Below the pieces are notes generated by a model. That model had not been told where the DNA came from, ran no database searches, and saw only the letters and a list, made by a program, of their open reading frames with translations. 36,989 nucleotides of DNA from Curtobacterium sp. VKM Ac-1395 (GTDB taxonomy: Bacteria; Actinomycetota; Actinomycetes; Actinomycetales; Microbacteriaceae), in assembly GCF_015350975.1 (NCBI RefSeq), contig NZ_JADKRX010000013.1, forward strand, positions 1 to 36,989, read 5' to 3'. Below are positions 16,378 to 22,447 of the stretch, piece by piece (within the stretch, counting starts at the first letter, position 1; the number at the start of each line of letters is the position of its first letter). The position numbers and the translations under genes were made by a program.

Positions 16378-16456
16378 ACCAAGGCGGGAGGGGACAACTC
16401 GTAATTGCCCCCTCCCGCCTCCATTCTCACCGATCGAGACCCCGGAGGTACAGACC

Positions 16457-17392
16457 ATGAGCAGCACCACCGCCACCAAGACCCGCACCACCAAGACCCG
16501 CCGCCCGACCGTCACGCCGGAGCAGCGGAAGGAGCAGGCCGCCGCGCTGCACGAGTCGATCGCGACGCAGGTCGAGCAGCTGCGCGACTCGGACCGATGG
16601 ACCGCGTTCCTGCAGTTCGCGGGCGCGTTCCACACGTACAGCCTCAACAACGTGTTGTTGATCCTCAGCCAGCGGCCCGACGCCGAGCGCGTCGCCGGGT
16701 TCCGGAAGTGGCAGGCCCTCGGTCGCCAGGTCCGCAAGGGAGAAAAGAGCTTGCGCATCTTCGGCTACAGCACCAAGAAGGTGACCGAGCAGGACGAGAA
16801 CGGCGACGACGTCGAGAAGCGTTACCCCCGGTTCCCGATCCTCCCCGTGTTCGACATCGCCCAGACCGACCCGATCGACCCGGACGCCGACGACCCGTCC
16901 ACCCTCACCGCGCCGCTGACCGGCACCGACGATCACGGCGTCATCGGCACCCTGACCGCTCACCTGGTCGCGGACGGGTGGAGCGTCGAACACACCGAGC
17001 CGGGAGAAGGCCGCAACGGCTTCACCGACCCCACCGCCCGCCGCGTCGTGATCGGGTCGCACCTGACCCCGGAGCACTCCGCGAAGACGCTCATTCACGA
17101 GCTCGCGCACATCCTCCTCGGCCACACCGACGACCTGACCGAGTACGCCGAGCACCGCGGCCTCATGGAAACCGAGGCCGAGAGCGTCGCCTACGTCGTC
17201 GCCGGACTGGTCGGATTCGACACCGCCGCCTACTCGATCGGCTACGTCGCCGGATGGTCCGACGCAGACGCCGACCTGATCCGTTCCACCGCCGCCCGCG
17301 TCCTCACGGCAGCGCACCAGGTGGCCGCGATCCTCGCACCCGCCGACGTCGACGCCGAAGACGGCGACGACGCGGACCCCACCGAGCAGTAG
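16457..17392 (+). CDS. ardC: ArdC-family anti-restriction protein
   Basis: 311 aa. Residues 25-115 form the ArdC N-terminal single-stranded-DNA-binding domain (FLQFAGAFHTYSLNNVLLIL, VAGFRKWQALGRQVRKGEKS, LRIFGYSTKK, then FDIAQTD). The C-terminal half is an IrrE/ImmA-type metallopeptidase-like domain with the zinc motif HELAHILLGH (His214-Glu-x2-His218) and the third ligand Glu in METEAESVAYVV. ArdC protects incoming plasmid DNA from restriction in the new host. The ATG at 16457 follows CCGGAGGT. The gene stands downstream of element B and before a strong terminator. Confidence 0.9.
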   Translation: MSSTTATKTRTTKTRRPTVTPEQRKEQAAALHESIATQVEQLRDSDRWTAFLQFAGAFHTYSLNNVLLILSQRPDAERVAGFRKWQALGRQVRKGEKSLRIFGYSTKKVTEQDENGDDVEKRYPRFPILPVFDIAQTDPIDPDADDPSTLTAPLTGTDDHGVIGTLTAHLVADGWSVEHTEPGEGRNGFTDPTARRVVIGSHLTPEHSAKTLIHELAHILLGHTDDLTEYAEHRGLMETEAESVAYVVAGLVGFDTAAYSIGYVAGWSDADADLIRSTAARVLTAAHQVAAILAPADVDAEDGDDADPTEQ

Positions 17393-17397
17393 TCACC

Positions 17398-17422
17398 GCG
17401 GGGGCCGCCCAGCGGCCCCCGC
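17398..17422 (+). terminator. Terminator after ardC
   Basis: A perfect 11-bp stem GCGGGGGCCGC/GCGGCCCCCGC with loop CCA, starting six bases past the stop. Closely related to the hairpin at 15357-15383. Confidence 0.8.
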
Positions 17423-17443
17423 GCCCCGGAAGGAGCACCACCG

Positions 17444-17929
17444 ATGGACGCCGTCACCTACCGCCGCCCCGACCACCTCGACCCCCGCACGACCGACCCC
17501 GCCGCCCCGGCCGCGGACGTCGACCCGACCGGCGCCACATGCGGCGCCGAAACCGCCGAGATGGGCGAAGAGTGGTTCTGCACCCGCCGCCCCCACCACC
17601 CCGACAACGAGCACCGCGCCGCGTTCGACCGCGGCGGCGACGGCCCCGCCGACGCCGTCGGCTACGCCTGGCGCGACGAGCTCTACGACCCCAGCCCGGC
17701 CCCCGTCGCACCGCGGAGCGGGCTCCGCGACACCGGAACGCAGCCGCCGTTCACCCTCGCCCAGACGATCACGTGGACCGAACTCCGCGCCGAGGTCGCA
17801 CGCGCTGGCGCAGAGCACTGGGTCCAGGGCAGCCGGAAGCACCGCGAGCACGTGCGAGAAGCCGACCGGTTCGACGCGATCGCCGCCGAGCTGCACCGCC
17901 TCTGGGACCTCAACACCGCGGCAGGGTGA
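17444..17929 (+). CDS. Hypothetical protein with Cys/His cluster (161 aa)
   Basis: Residues 25-60 carry GATCGAETAEMGEEWFCTRR followed by PHHPDNEHRA, a pair of Cys and three His that could bind zinc; similar short clusters occur in actinobacterial plasmid proteins. The rest is polar and proline-rich, with a helical C-terminus (ELRAEVARAGAEHW and on). No named family. AAGGAGCACCACCG precedes the ATG. It lies behind the ardC terminator and before structured element C. Confidence 0.65.
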   Translation: MDAVTYRRPDHLDPRTTDPAAPAADVDPTGATCGAETAEMGEEWFCTRRPHHPDNEHRAAFDRGGDGPADAVGYAWRDELYDPSPAPVAPRSGLRDTGTQPPFTLAQTITWTELRAEVARAGAEHWVQGSRKHREHVREADRFDAIAAELHRLWDLNTAAG

Positions 17930-18000
17930 CGGGCCGGCGGGGCGGGGGCGTGGCCGACCTCCGGCCGCCCGTGGAGGCGGCCCGCCCCCACACCCCCGGC

Positions 18001-18234
18001 GCACCTGCGGTGCTGGTAGAACCGGCGACGGAGCGCCGGTCTGTAAGGGCCTTACGGCCCGTTCTTTTGCCGTGAAGCCTTCGGCAGCATACGGACGATC
18101 ACCCGGAATGCAACCGGCTTTCGCGGCATAAACGGCCCCTCCCCGCAAGCGGGTCCTCTCCATATATTCCACGACCGGTTGCATTCCGGGCGCTCATCCT
18201 AGCGGCGACAAGTCGCCTTCACGGCAAAAAAACG
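18001..18234 (+). promoter_or_regulatory. Structured upstream element C (three-copy family)
   Basis: Hairpins GCAC-GTGC (18001-18013), ACCGGCG/CGCCGGT (18021-18040) and GGGCC-TTA-CGGCCC lead to P1 (18060-18077 with 18217-18234, 18 pairs, one mismatch). Inside are GCC-TTC-GGC, TACGGA (18090-18095, 17 bp after TTGCCG), a perfect 16-bp stem P2 (18102-18117 with 18175-18190), and GGCGAC-AA-GTCGCC (18204-18217). The ribosome-binding site GAGAGGGAGAGGAA follows directly. P2 here is longer than in element A but keeps the core GCAACC/GGTTGC. Confidence 0.75.
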
Positions 18235-18252
18235 AGAGGGAGAGGAAACACC

Positions 18253-18525
18253 ATGAATGACACAGTGCAGGTTACGTTGAACCGCGAGGACTGGGAGCAC
18301 ATTGTCCGACTCGTGCAACGCGTCGTACCGGCAACGTCGCAAAGCCTCGACGACGCCTACGAGTGGGACGAGGACGAAGGCCCCGACGTCGAGTGGATCG
18401 AAGCACGACAGCGCAGCCTCGCCGATGCCCGCGCACTCAGCGATCGCGTGACCGCGGCGGTTGCCGTCGCGACCGGAGAGGCCGCTCCGCGGCAGGCAGG
18501 GACAGCGGCGACGGGAGAGGCGTAG
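18253..18525 (+). CDS. Small acidic hypothetical protein (90 aa) behind element C
   Basis: Starts MNDTVQVTLNREDWEHIVRL, followed by an acidic stretch around YEWDEDEGPDVEW and an alanine-rich tail. No family is recognised. Same genetic setting as the small genes behind elements A and B: an identical ribosome-binding region GAGAGGGAGAGGAA and then the ATG. Confidence 0.65.
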   Translation: MNDTVQVTLNREDWEHIVRLVQRVVPATSQSLDDAYEWDEDEGPDVEWIEARQRSLADARALSDRVTAAVAVATGEAAPRQAGTAATGEA

Positions 18526-18811
18526 CCAGGCACTCCTATTCGGTTCCGTGAATGACAGAACAGCGCTAATGCACCAGGGGATTTCCAGCCCTCCCGCTGT
18601 CGTTCACTCCCCGAAGTCGCCTTCCTGAACACTCTGCGTTGGTACCAGAGAATGCAGACCGACGGCCTGCAAAGAGGTGTGCCGCCCGGCTAAAAAAGGG
18701 TCGAAGAATGCAGGAAAAATGCTGGTCAACCCGGCTATTTCGACGTAGAATAGAAGCATGCAGCGGGGGAGGGGCCTCCACTGCATCACAATCTTTCGGA
18801 AGGTGATTTCG
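18526..18811 (+). promoter_or_regulatory. Intergenic region with promoter for the nrdH-like operon
   Basis: No gene. A likely promoter is TGGTCA (18723-18728), 17 bp, TAGAAT (18746-18751), about 60 bp before the nrdH-like ATG. The region is AT-richer than its surroundings. Confidence 0.55.
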
Positions 18812-19072
18812 ATGAGCATCACGGTTTACAGCAAGTCTGGTTTCTGCGGCATGTGCATGGCCACCGAGCGCGCTCTCGTCTCCGCCGGCGTCGAGTTCAA
18901 CGAGGTTCACCTCGAAGACGTCGACCAGGCGCAGATCGAGGAGTGGAAGACCACCCTCGGCATGAACGCACCCATCGTCATCACCGACACCGAGACCGGT
19001 TCCTGGAGCGGCTTCCGCCCCGACAAGATCGACCAGCTCAAGACCGCCACCTCGACGGTCAAGGCCGCGTGA
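18812..19072 (+). CDS. NrdH-like glutaredoxin
   Basis: 86 aa, thioredoxin fold. The redox site is Cys12-Gly-Met-Cys15 in KSGFCGMCMATER, and the conserved late motif is GSWSGFRPDKIDQLK, typical of NrdH redoxins that reduce class Ib ribonucleotide reductase; here CGMC replaces the more usual CVQC. nrdE and nrdF are not nearby. Plasmid- and phage-borne copies are common and may serve DNA synthesis or a plasmid-specific thiol partner. The stop overlaps the start of the next gene (TGATG), so the two are translated together. Confidence 0.85.
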   Translation: MSITVYSKSGFCGMCMATERALVSAGVEFNEVHLEDVDQAQIEEWKTTLGMNAPIVITDTETGSWSGFRPDKIDQLKTATSTVKAA

Positions 19073-19521
19073 TGACGATGACGCTCGAACGACCGACCAC
19101 CGCCTACCGCGACGCGATCCAGCCCGAGACTCGCGCTGCCGTCGACGAGCTCTTCCTGACCGACCCGGGCCACGCCCTCATCGCGATCGACCGGGCCACC
19201 CATGACCCATCCGAGGACGTCCGCGAGTGGGAACTCGATGCCGAGGGCCGGCACGTGTGGGAGGCCGGCTACATGGTCGGGTTCTCCGCCGCTCAGCCGC
19301 AGCTCATCGCCCAGGTGCACCGCCTCGAGCAGCTCCTCGCTCAGGCGGAACGCGACGCGGACCGGTACTACGCCGAGATGTGCCGCCGTCCCGCAGCGCC
19401 CAGCCCGGACGGGCAGTCCTTCGCGGAGCTCTCGCGGATCCGCGGCGACGACGAACGCGCTGACCGTCACGAAGCGACGATCGACCGCATGTTCCCCCAG
19501 TACGCCGGCACTCGCGCCTGA
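19072..19521 (+). CDS. Hypothetical protein with coiled coil (149 aa)
   Basis: Begins MTMTLERPTTAYRDAIQPET, with a conserved-looking centre WEAGYMVGFSAAQPQLIAQ and a predicted coiled coil (VHRLEQLLAQAERDADRYYA) in the last third. No named family. It overlaps the nrdH-like gene by one base, which argues for co-function or at least coupled expression. Confidence 0.7.
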   Translation: MTMTLERPTTAYRDAIQPETRAAVDELFLTDPGHALIAIDRATHDPSEDVREWELDAEGRHVWEAGYMVGFSAAQPQLIAQVHRLEQLLAQAERDADRYYAEMCRRPAAPSPDGQSFAELSRIRGDDERADRHEATIDRMFPQYAGTRA

Positions 19522-19552
19522 GCGGTCCTCGCCGTCACCACGAGATCCACCC

Positions 19553-19580
19553 CTTCCGCGAGCGACGCGGTTGGTAGAAT
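19553..19580 (+). promoter_or_regulatory. Probable promoter of the antitoxin-Fic operon
   Basis: TAGAAT at 19575-19580 with a weak CTTCCG at 19553-19558, 24 bp before the antitoxin ATG. It shares the TAGAATnGA context with the nrdH-like promoter. GGGGAGTCCCC just before the ATG can form a small hairpin over the ribosome-binding site. Confidence 0.5.
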
Positions 19581-19603
19581 CGAGTCCGAGCAGGGGAGTC
19601 CCC

Positions 19604-19813
19604 ATGAGCATCAAGACCGAGCACGACACCGCCCGAACGATCGACGTCGAGCAGGAGATGGCGCTGGTCGAGAAGGGCCAGCAGCTCGCCGGCCACTTCC
19701 CCGACGCGGAAGCGCTCGGCCGGGCCCGTCGCATCCTCGAGGGGACGCTGTCGCCGGAGGATGCGCGCGCGGAGGTCGCTGCGAAGCACGGGTTTCCTCT
19801 CCGCCAGCGCTGA
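19604..19813 (+). CDS. VbhA-like antitoxin of the Fic toxin
   Basis: 69 aa, helical: EQEMALVEKGQQLAGHF, then ALGRARRILEGTLSPEDARA. The ILEG segment resembles the inhibitory helix of VbhA-type antitoxins (Ser/Thr-x3-Glu-Gly/Asn), in which the Glu blocks ATP binding in the Fic active site; the Ser/Thr is Arg here. Placement directly before a Fic gene that lacks its own inhibitory helix supports this. The stop is 25 bp before the Fic start. Confidence 0.75.
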   Translation: MSIKTEHDTARTIDVEQEMALVEKGQQLAGHFPDAEALGRARRILEGTLSPEDARAEVAAKHGFPLRQR

Positions 19814-19838
19814 GCGCCGACGTCCTGCGGGGGAGCGG

Positions 19839-20609
19839 ATGAGCGTCGACGACAAGTACACCTACCCGGGTAGTGGTGGGGTCCTGGTGAACGCTGCGGG
19901 GATTCGCGATCAGCGACAGCTTGACGAGGCGATGAACGACGTCGCGTCGATCACGATGGCCGAGGTCCGCGCCGAGCCGGTGCCCGACCGCCCCGGCTAC
20001 GGGTACCTCCAGAGCATCCACGAACGCATGTTCGGTGACCTGGTGCCCGGCATCGCTGGACGCATCCGCGACGTCGACGTGCAGGCAACTGGCACGGGCA
20101 TCCCGTACTGCCGCCCCGAGTACATCGACGCGAACCTGGCGACATTGTTCGGCAAGCTCGAGCGGGAGGACTACCTCACCGGCCTCGACGCTGACACGTT
20201 CGCCGATCGGCTCGCAGACCGATGGGGAGAGCTGTCGGCCATCCACCCCTACCGCGACGGCAACACCAGATCCCAAAGCACCTACGTGTCCGCGATCGCC
20301 GAGCGTGCAGGGCACCCGATCGACTGGGAACGCGTCGACGTCGACGAGCTGCGCACCGCACGGCTCTACGCGGTCGCCGGCAACGACCGTCCTCTTGCGG
20401 ACTACCTCCGTACCCACCTGGTCGAGGCGAATCGCGACGGCCATCACGACGAGCGAGAGCTCGGTGAGTTCGAGCGTGAAGACCGCGAGATGATGCGCGG
20501 CGCTGGGATCGACCCCGACGCCCCGTCCAGCGGAACGCGGTCGGCACGCATGGACCCGTGGCCGTCGCTGCCAGAACAGTCCCGCGACCGCGGCGACCTT
20601 GAACGATGA
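19839..20609 (+). CDS. Fic-domain toxin with relaxase-like C-terminal tail
   Basis: 256 aa. The Fic core (about residues 25-200) has YGYLQSIHERMFGDLVPGIAG and the active site HPYRDGNTRSQS at residues 136-147, matching HPFx(D/E)GNxR; the catalytic His, the acidic residue and the first Arg are kept, but the last Arg of the motif is Ser. Fic enzymes transfer AMP from ATP to hydroxyl groups of target proteins. Residues 207-256 (EFEREDREMMRGAGIDPD and on, ending in Glu-Arg) match the last 52 residues of the relaxase encoded 2 kb downstream. In Bartonella VbhT a Fic domain is joined to a relaxase-derived secretion domain, so transfer through conjugation machinery is plausible here. The ATG at 19839 follows GGGGGAGCGG. 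Confidence 0.9.
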   Translation: MSVDDKYTYPGSGGVLVNAAGIRDQRQLDEAMNDVASITMAEVRAEPVPDRPGYGYLQSIHERMFGDLVPGIAGRIRDVDVQATGTGIPYCRPEYIDANLATLFGKLEREDYLTGLDADTFADRLADRWGELSAIHPYRDGNTRSQSTYVSAIAERAGHPIDWERVDVDELRTARLYAVAGNDRPLADYLRTHLVEANRDGHHDERELGEFEREDREMMRGAGIDPDAPSSGTRSARMDPWPSLPEQSRDRGDLER

Positions 20610-21106
20610 GCGGACCCGTACCGGTCAGCGCCGAAGAACGGTTCTGGTCGCACGTGGTGAAGGGACCGGCCACGACGGATTGCTGGATCTGGACGGGCGC
20701 CGTCGGCGACGACGGGTACGGCCGGTTTTGGGTGCCGCAGCCGGACGGCGGACAACGCGCTATGCGCCCGCAGCGGTGGCTCTACGAGCACCTCACCGGT
20801 ACCGCCCTGCGTCCGTCGACGCTGCTCCTCCACGCGTGCGACGTGCCGCTGTGCGTGCACGTCGACGTCGAGCCGGCGCGATCGCACCTGGCGCCCGGCA
20901 CACACCGCGGGAACATGCTCGAGCGGACACAGCGCGGCCGACACCGCAACGGTGCGACCGCGCTCCGCACGATCAGCTTCCCTCGCTCGGAGCGTGTGCG
21001 TCTCTCCCGTGAGCTCCGCGAAGCGTTCCGCGATCACGGGTGGGACGCCGATGCCGTTCGCACGTGTCGGACAGGGATCGCGGCGAACACTCCGACGCTC
21101 TGGTGA
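20606..21106 (+). CDS. HNH endonuclease-like protein
   Basis: 166 aa. It has the order found in phage and plasmid HNH nucleases: FWSHVVKGPATTDCWIWTGA, DDGYGRFWV, RPQRWLYEHLTG, LLLHACDVPLCVHVD, then SHLAPGTHRGNMLERTQRGR. The His of LLHACD, the Cys pairs and the Asn of GNM fit the beta-beta-alpha metal site. The last third is a helical tail with basic residues. Its ATG overlaps the Fic stop by four bases (ATGA), so antitoxin, Fic and this gene are one operon. It may be a second toxic activity or a DNA-processing function. Confidence 0.8.
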   Translation: MSGPVPVSAEERFWSHVVKGPATTDCWIWTGAVGDDGYGRFWVPQPDGGQRAMRPQRWLYEHLTGTALRPSTLLLHACDVPLCVHVDVEPARSHLAPGTHRGNMLERTQRGRHRNGATALRTISFPRSERVRLSRELREAFRDHGWDADAVRTCRTGIAANTPTLW

Positions 21107-21165
21107 CAGCGACCATGTCGGACGCCGGCGCTACCGTCGCGCACAACCAACGAGGGGACCGGACC

Positions 21166-21465
21166 ATGACCAACTACGCACCGCCCCAGTGGTCGCCCGT
21201 GCCGCCGGCACCGACGCCGACCGGTCCTCGCCGGGGCACGAAGCTGTCGCGGTGGAGCGTGTTCCTCGGCATCCAGTCAGTCCTCCTCGGAGCCCTCCTG
21301 CCGATCCCGATCCTCGCGCTCGTCTTCGGCATCCTCGGCCTCTGCCGCGGCACGGACCTCCCGGGTCGCGCCGTCGTCGGCATCGTCTTCGGCTGGTCCG
21401 GTCTGACGTTCTGGGGCGGCTTCATTGCCGTGTGCATCTGGTCGATGCACGTCAACCTCGCCTAA
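21166..21465 (+). CDS. DUF4190-like small membrane protein
   Basis: 99 aa: a proline-rich cytoplasmic start (APPQWSPVPPAPTPTGP), then two hydrophobic segments (VFLGIQSVLLGALLPIPILA into a LVFGILGLCRG loop, and VVGIVFGWSGLTFWGGFIAV). The FGILGL..G turn resembles DUF4190 proteins. GAGGGGACC precedes the ATG at 21166. It ends just before a strong terminator. Confidence 0.7.
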   Translation: MTNYAPPQWSPVPPAPTPTGPRRGTKLSRWSVFLGIQSVLLGALLPIPILALVFGILGLCRGTDLPGRAVVGIVFGWSGLTFWGGFIAVCIWSMHVNLA

Positions 21466-21482
21466 CGGTCACAGCACACACC

Positions 21483-21518
21483 ACGGCCCCCGACCACACT
21501 CACGTGGTCGGGGGCCGT
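21483..21518. terminator. Bidirectional terminator between convergent genes
   Basis: A perfect 15-bp stem (21483-21497 with 21504-21518) with loop ACTCAC. It lies between a rightward gene ending at 21465 and a leftward gene ending at 21565. Confidence 0.85.
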
Positions 21519-21564
21519 GTCACGTGTAAGGGACGGTACCGCGTTCGCCGCGGAGGCGGTTCTC

Positions 21565-22005
21565 CTACGCCGCGTACGACTCCTGCGCGTCGCCCTGCTC
21601 GCCGCTCTCGTCGTCGTGCTCGGCCGCCGTCACGGCCTCGTCGCCGCCGTTCGTTGCGTCGGTCTCAGCCTTCGCCTTGGACCGCTTCACGTCGCGCAAG
21701 GGGATGCCGAGTCGTTCCGCCACCTCGTCGCGGGTGACCTTGGTATCGAGCATGCGTCCGATGATCGCCTGCGCTTCGGCTTCCGCCTCAGCGATCGCGG
21801 CGGCCTGCTCGTCGCGGATCTTCTGGATGCGCGCGTCCGCGTCCTCGTTGATCCCGTCGACGGCATCGGCTGCGACGAAGTATTCGACGGCGAGCTCTTC
21901 GAGCTGCTCCTGCCGACGGCGGAAGTCCGCCGCCCGCTCGACTGCTCGCTCACGTGCAACCTTGCGCGCGGCGGCTTGCTTCCCCGACGTTCGAACGTTC
22001 GCCAT
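21565..22005 (-). CDS. Hypothetical relaxosome-accessory candidate (coiled coil plus HTH, 146 aa)
   Basis: A basic start (MANVRTSGKQAAARKVARER), a coiled coil rich in Glu, Arg and Ala (FRRRQEQLEELAVEYFVAAD and IRDEQAAAIAEAEAEAQAII), then a short helix-turn-helix (VTRDEVAERLGIPLRDVKRS) and an acidic tail. GGGGAACGAC lies before the ATG. It is divergent from the relaxase across the candidate oriT, the usual place for a small DNA-binding relaxosome protein. That role is inferred from position and the HTH only. Confidence 0.7.
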   Translation of the reverse strand: MANVRTSGKQAAARKVARERAVERAADFRRRQEQLEELAVEYFVAADAVDGINEDADARIQKIRDEQAAAIAEAEAEAQAIIGRMLDTKVTRDEVAERLGIPLRDVKRSKAKAETDATNGGDEAVTAAEHDDESGEQGDAQESYAA

Positions 22006-22366
22006 GTCGTTCCCCAATCCCTCACGGCCACCACCCGCCTGAATCGGGCGGCACCTGCCTAGCGGCGGTGCCCAGCGGCGCTCCTGTTGTCGCCCAGTGT
22101 AGCTCGCGCCTCCGGCGCGGCCGGTGACAGTTCTCGACCCGGATGCAGTCGGCCCGACGCTCCTCGTTCCTCGTCGCTGGCCGCTGCTCCCGGTCTCCAC
22201 CTGTCTACCGCGCTCGTCTCTCCGCCGATTCCGCTCCGCTCCACCGACTCCGATCCTCCCGGCCCCGCATCCCTCCCTCCTGTCTGCGCTCGTTCCTCGC
22301 TACGACCTCCGGTCATTAACGCGTCACACCTCAGGCATTAAAAATGAATGAGGCTAGACTCGCCCT
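22006..22366. other. Candidate origin of transfer (oriT) region
   Basis: 360 bp without a gene between the divergent accessory gene and the relaxase. From 22160 to 22315 the + strand is strikingly pyrimidine-rich, with CTCGTTCCTCG repeated at 22163-22173 and 22289-22299. At 22329-22353 there is an inverted repeat CCTCA-GG-CATT-AAA-AATG-AA-TGAGG in an AT-rich setting, followed by a possible -10 TAGACT at 22355-22360. Strand asymmetry, repeats and position fit an oriT; the nic site cannot be assigned by eye. Confidence 0.5.
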
Positions 22367-22447
22367 ATGCGCACCGCATCCAGCCCGCACCACGGCTGGG
22401 TCCGACGCGTCTCGATCACTCCCATGACGGGCGGTGACGGCGCATGA
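22367..22447 (+). CDS. 26-aa leader peptide coupled to the relaxase
   Basis: A short frame starting MRTASSPHHGWVRRVSITPM and ending GDGA, whose TGA overlaps the relaxase start (ATGA at 22444-22447). The spacing suggests translational coupling. No clear ribosome-binding site precedes it, so it may be a leaderless reading frame behind TAGACT. A chance frame is possible. Confidence 0.35.
   Translation: MRTASSPHHGWVRRVSITPMTGGDGA

Noticed and set aside
15832..16758. Upstream extension of the 15562 leftward frame
   Set aside because: It runs through structured element B and antisense to ardC; composition is not protein-like.
16405..18075. 556-codon forward frame across ardC and the next gene
   Set aside because: Arg/Pro/His-rich composition without domains; it is the out-of-frame shadow of ardC and the 17444 gene.
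22057..22110. Possible fourth copy of the folded element near CCTAGCGGCG
   Set aside because: Only the short CCTAGCGGCG string is shared; P1, P2 and the ribosome-binding context are missing.
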